Origin: Halicephalobus mephisto
Taxonomy: Eukaryota; Nematoda; Chromadorea; Rhabditida; Panagrolaimidae
Assembly: GCA_009193035.1 (NCBI GenBank)
Contig: SWDT01000488.1
Span: forward strand, 1-43,031
DNA length: 43,031 bases
Reading direction: 5' to 3'
The notes under the pieces are model-generated. The model saw nothing but the letters and a program-made list of their open reading frames with translations, was not told where the DNA came from and made no database searches. The first letter of the stretch is position 1. Every line of letters starts with the position of its first letter. The translations under genes were made by a program, and so were the position numbers. Shown in pieces: positions 42,401 through 43,031 of this stretch.

Positions 42401-43031
42401 ACTTTATTATCCATTATTTTGCTATTTTAGTTAAAACGATTTTTTTAATCGAATAATTGGACGAATTTTTGCTTTTTGTTCGTGTTTTTCCGGAAAAACC
42501 GAATTTAACTATTTTTACAACTCCCTGGCTGGTCACTTGTTGCTTCTTTTGAAGGTTTTTACAATGGACTTGACTGATTATGGAAATTTTAGTAACTTAA
42601 AAAAAATAAAAAATAAAAAAATAAAAAATAAAAGAAATAAAAAAATTAAAAAACATGTATTTTTGGCGTTGTGTTCTTTAAATTTACAGCCACTAAATTC
42701 AAAAATCACATATTTGGCGTTTCGTCCTTTACGTCAATAAAAATGTGAATAATCTTTGGTGTTCCGTTTTTTATATTAAATTTAAAAAAATAAATATTTT
42801 AGTCATATGTCCTTCTGCCAATTAAAAAAAAAATAATTTTTTTTGGCGTTTTTTTGGTTCTATTTTGCAAATTGAAAAAAATCAACATCTGCAATGTTTG
42901 GCGTTGTGTTCTTTTTGTGAAAAAACAAAGGGAGCTCGCGAAAGTCGAGCGCCTAGACTGACCACAAAACAGCTGAAATTGATTCTTTTTTTCTTATCTA
43001 ATTTCTGTATTCTTGACATCATTGAAATTTC
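42401..43031. other. Window end, GGCGTTGTGTTC repeats
   Basis: TTTGGCGTTGTGTTCTTT and related TTTGGCGTTTCGTCCTTT, TTTGGTGTTCCGTTTTTT recur near 42663, 42713, 42758, 42844 and 42898. 42930-42975 is GC-richer (GAGCTCGCGAAAGTCGAGCG). Nothing coding is supported. Confidence 0.45.

Noticed and set aside
1..43031. tRNA, rRNA, SL RNA or snRNA genes
   Set aside because: No B-box GGTTCGANNC in a clover-leaf context and no match to SL1/SL2, U6 or 5S sequences as I know them.
1..43031. Retrotransposon or DNA transposase coding sequence
   Set aside because: No reverse transcriptase, integrase or DDE/DDD transposase-like frame; all mobile elements seen are non-autonomous.

Overview
The window looks like nuclear DNA from a nematode, most likely Caenorhabditis or a close relative. 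It is very AT-rich. Introns begin GTAAG/GTTTG and end in TTTCAG or TTTTTAG, and AUGs often sit just after a lone splice acceptor, as expected for SL trans-splicing. Motifs I know from Caenorhabditis non-coding DNA (TACTGTA, TACAGTAA, GGTCTCGACACGAA) recur throughout. No prokaryotic operon, CRISPR array, rRNA or tRNA is visible. All gene models were built by hand from reading frames, splice signals and intron phases; every multi-exon model below closes in frame.

Six protein-coding genes are supported, and they fall into three convergent pairs. Pair 1 (1-7.9 kb): a two-exon F-box gene (+, 92-1244) faces a four-exon HtrL/YibB-domain gene (-, 7703-1930) that carries a large charged repeat region. 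Pair 2 (22.0-25 kb): a globin with an N-myristoylation-type start (+, 22078-23558) faces a small secreted WAP-domain gene (-, 24913-23646) with a TATA box. Their stop codons lie 87 bp apart. Pair 3 (27.0-36.6 kb): a complete cullin-5 gene, cul-5 (+, 27025-31702), faces a divergent FAM151/menorin-family gene (-, 36511-31899). F-box proteins and cullin-5 both belong to cullin-RING ubiquitin ligase biology, but F-box adaptors normally serve CUL1, so nothing here shows the two working together. The genes otherwise look functionally unrelated.

The rest is dominated by repeats. A 14.3-kb stretch (7.7-22.0 kb) and a 6.5-kb stretch (36.5-43.0 kb) contain no gene I can defend. They hold one tandem array after another, with periods of about 30-230 bp. 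Many arrays have different flanks but share one core, GGTCYYG-x-CACGAA, often facing its own complement. Other repeats are a triplicated TIR element with CAGTAGAAC ends and TA flanks (3605-4190), a large fold-back element inserted into a 232-bp tandem repeat (11.7-12.8 kb), a hairpin satellite (39.1-40.3 kb) and a CCAGYGCG...ACTGG minisatellite in the shared upstream region of the WAP gene and cul-5 (25.5-26.9 kb). Between arrays lie short GC-richer islands with exon-like frames and splice signals. In such islands several frames are open at once, so they are reported as leads, not genes.
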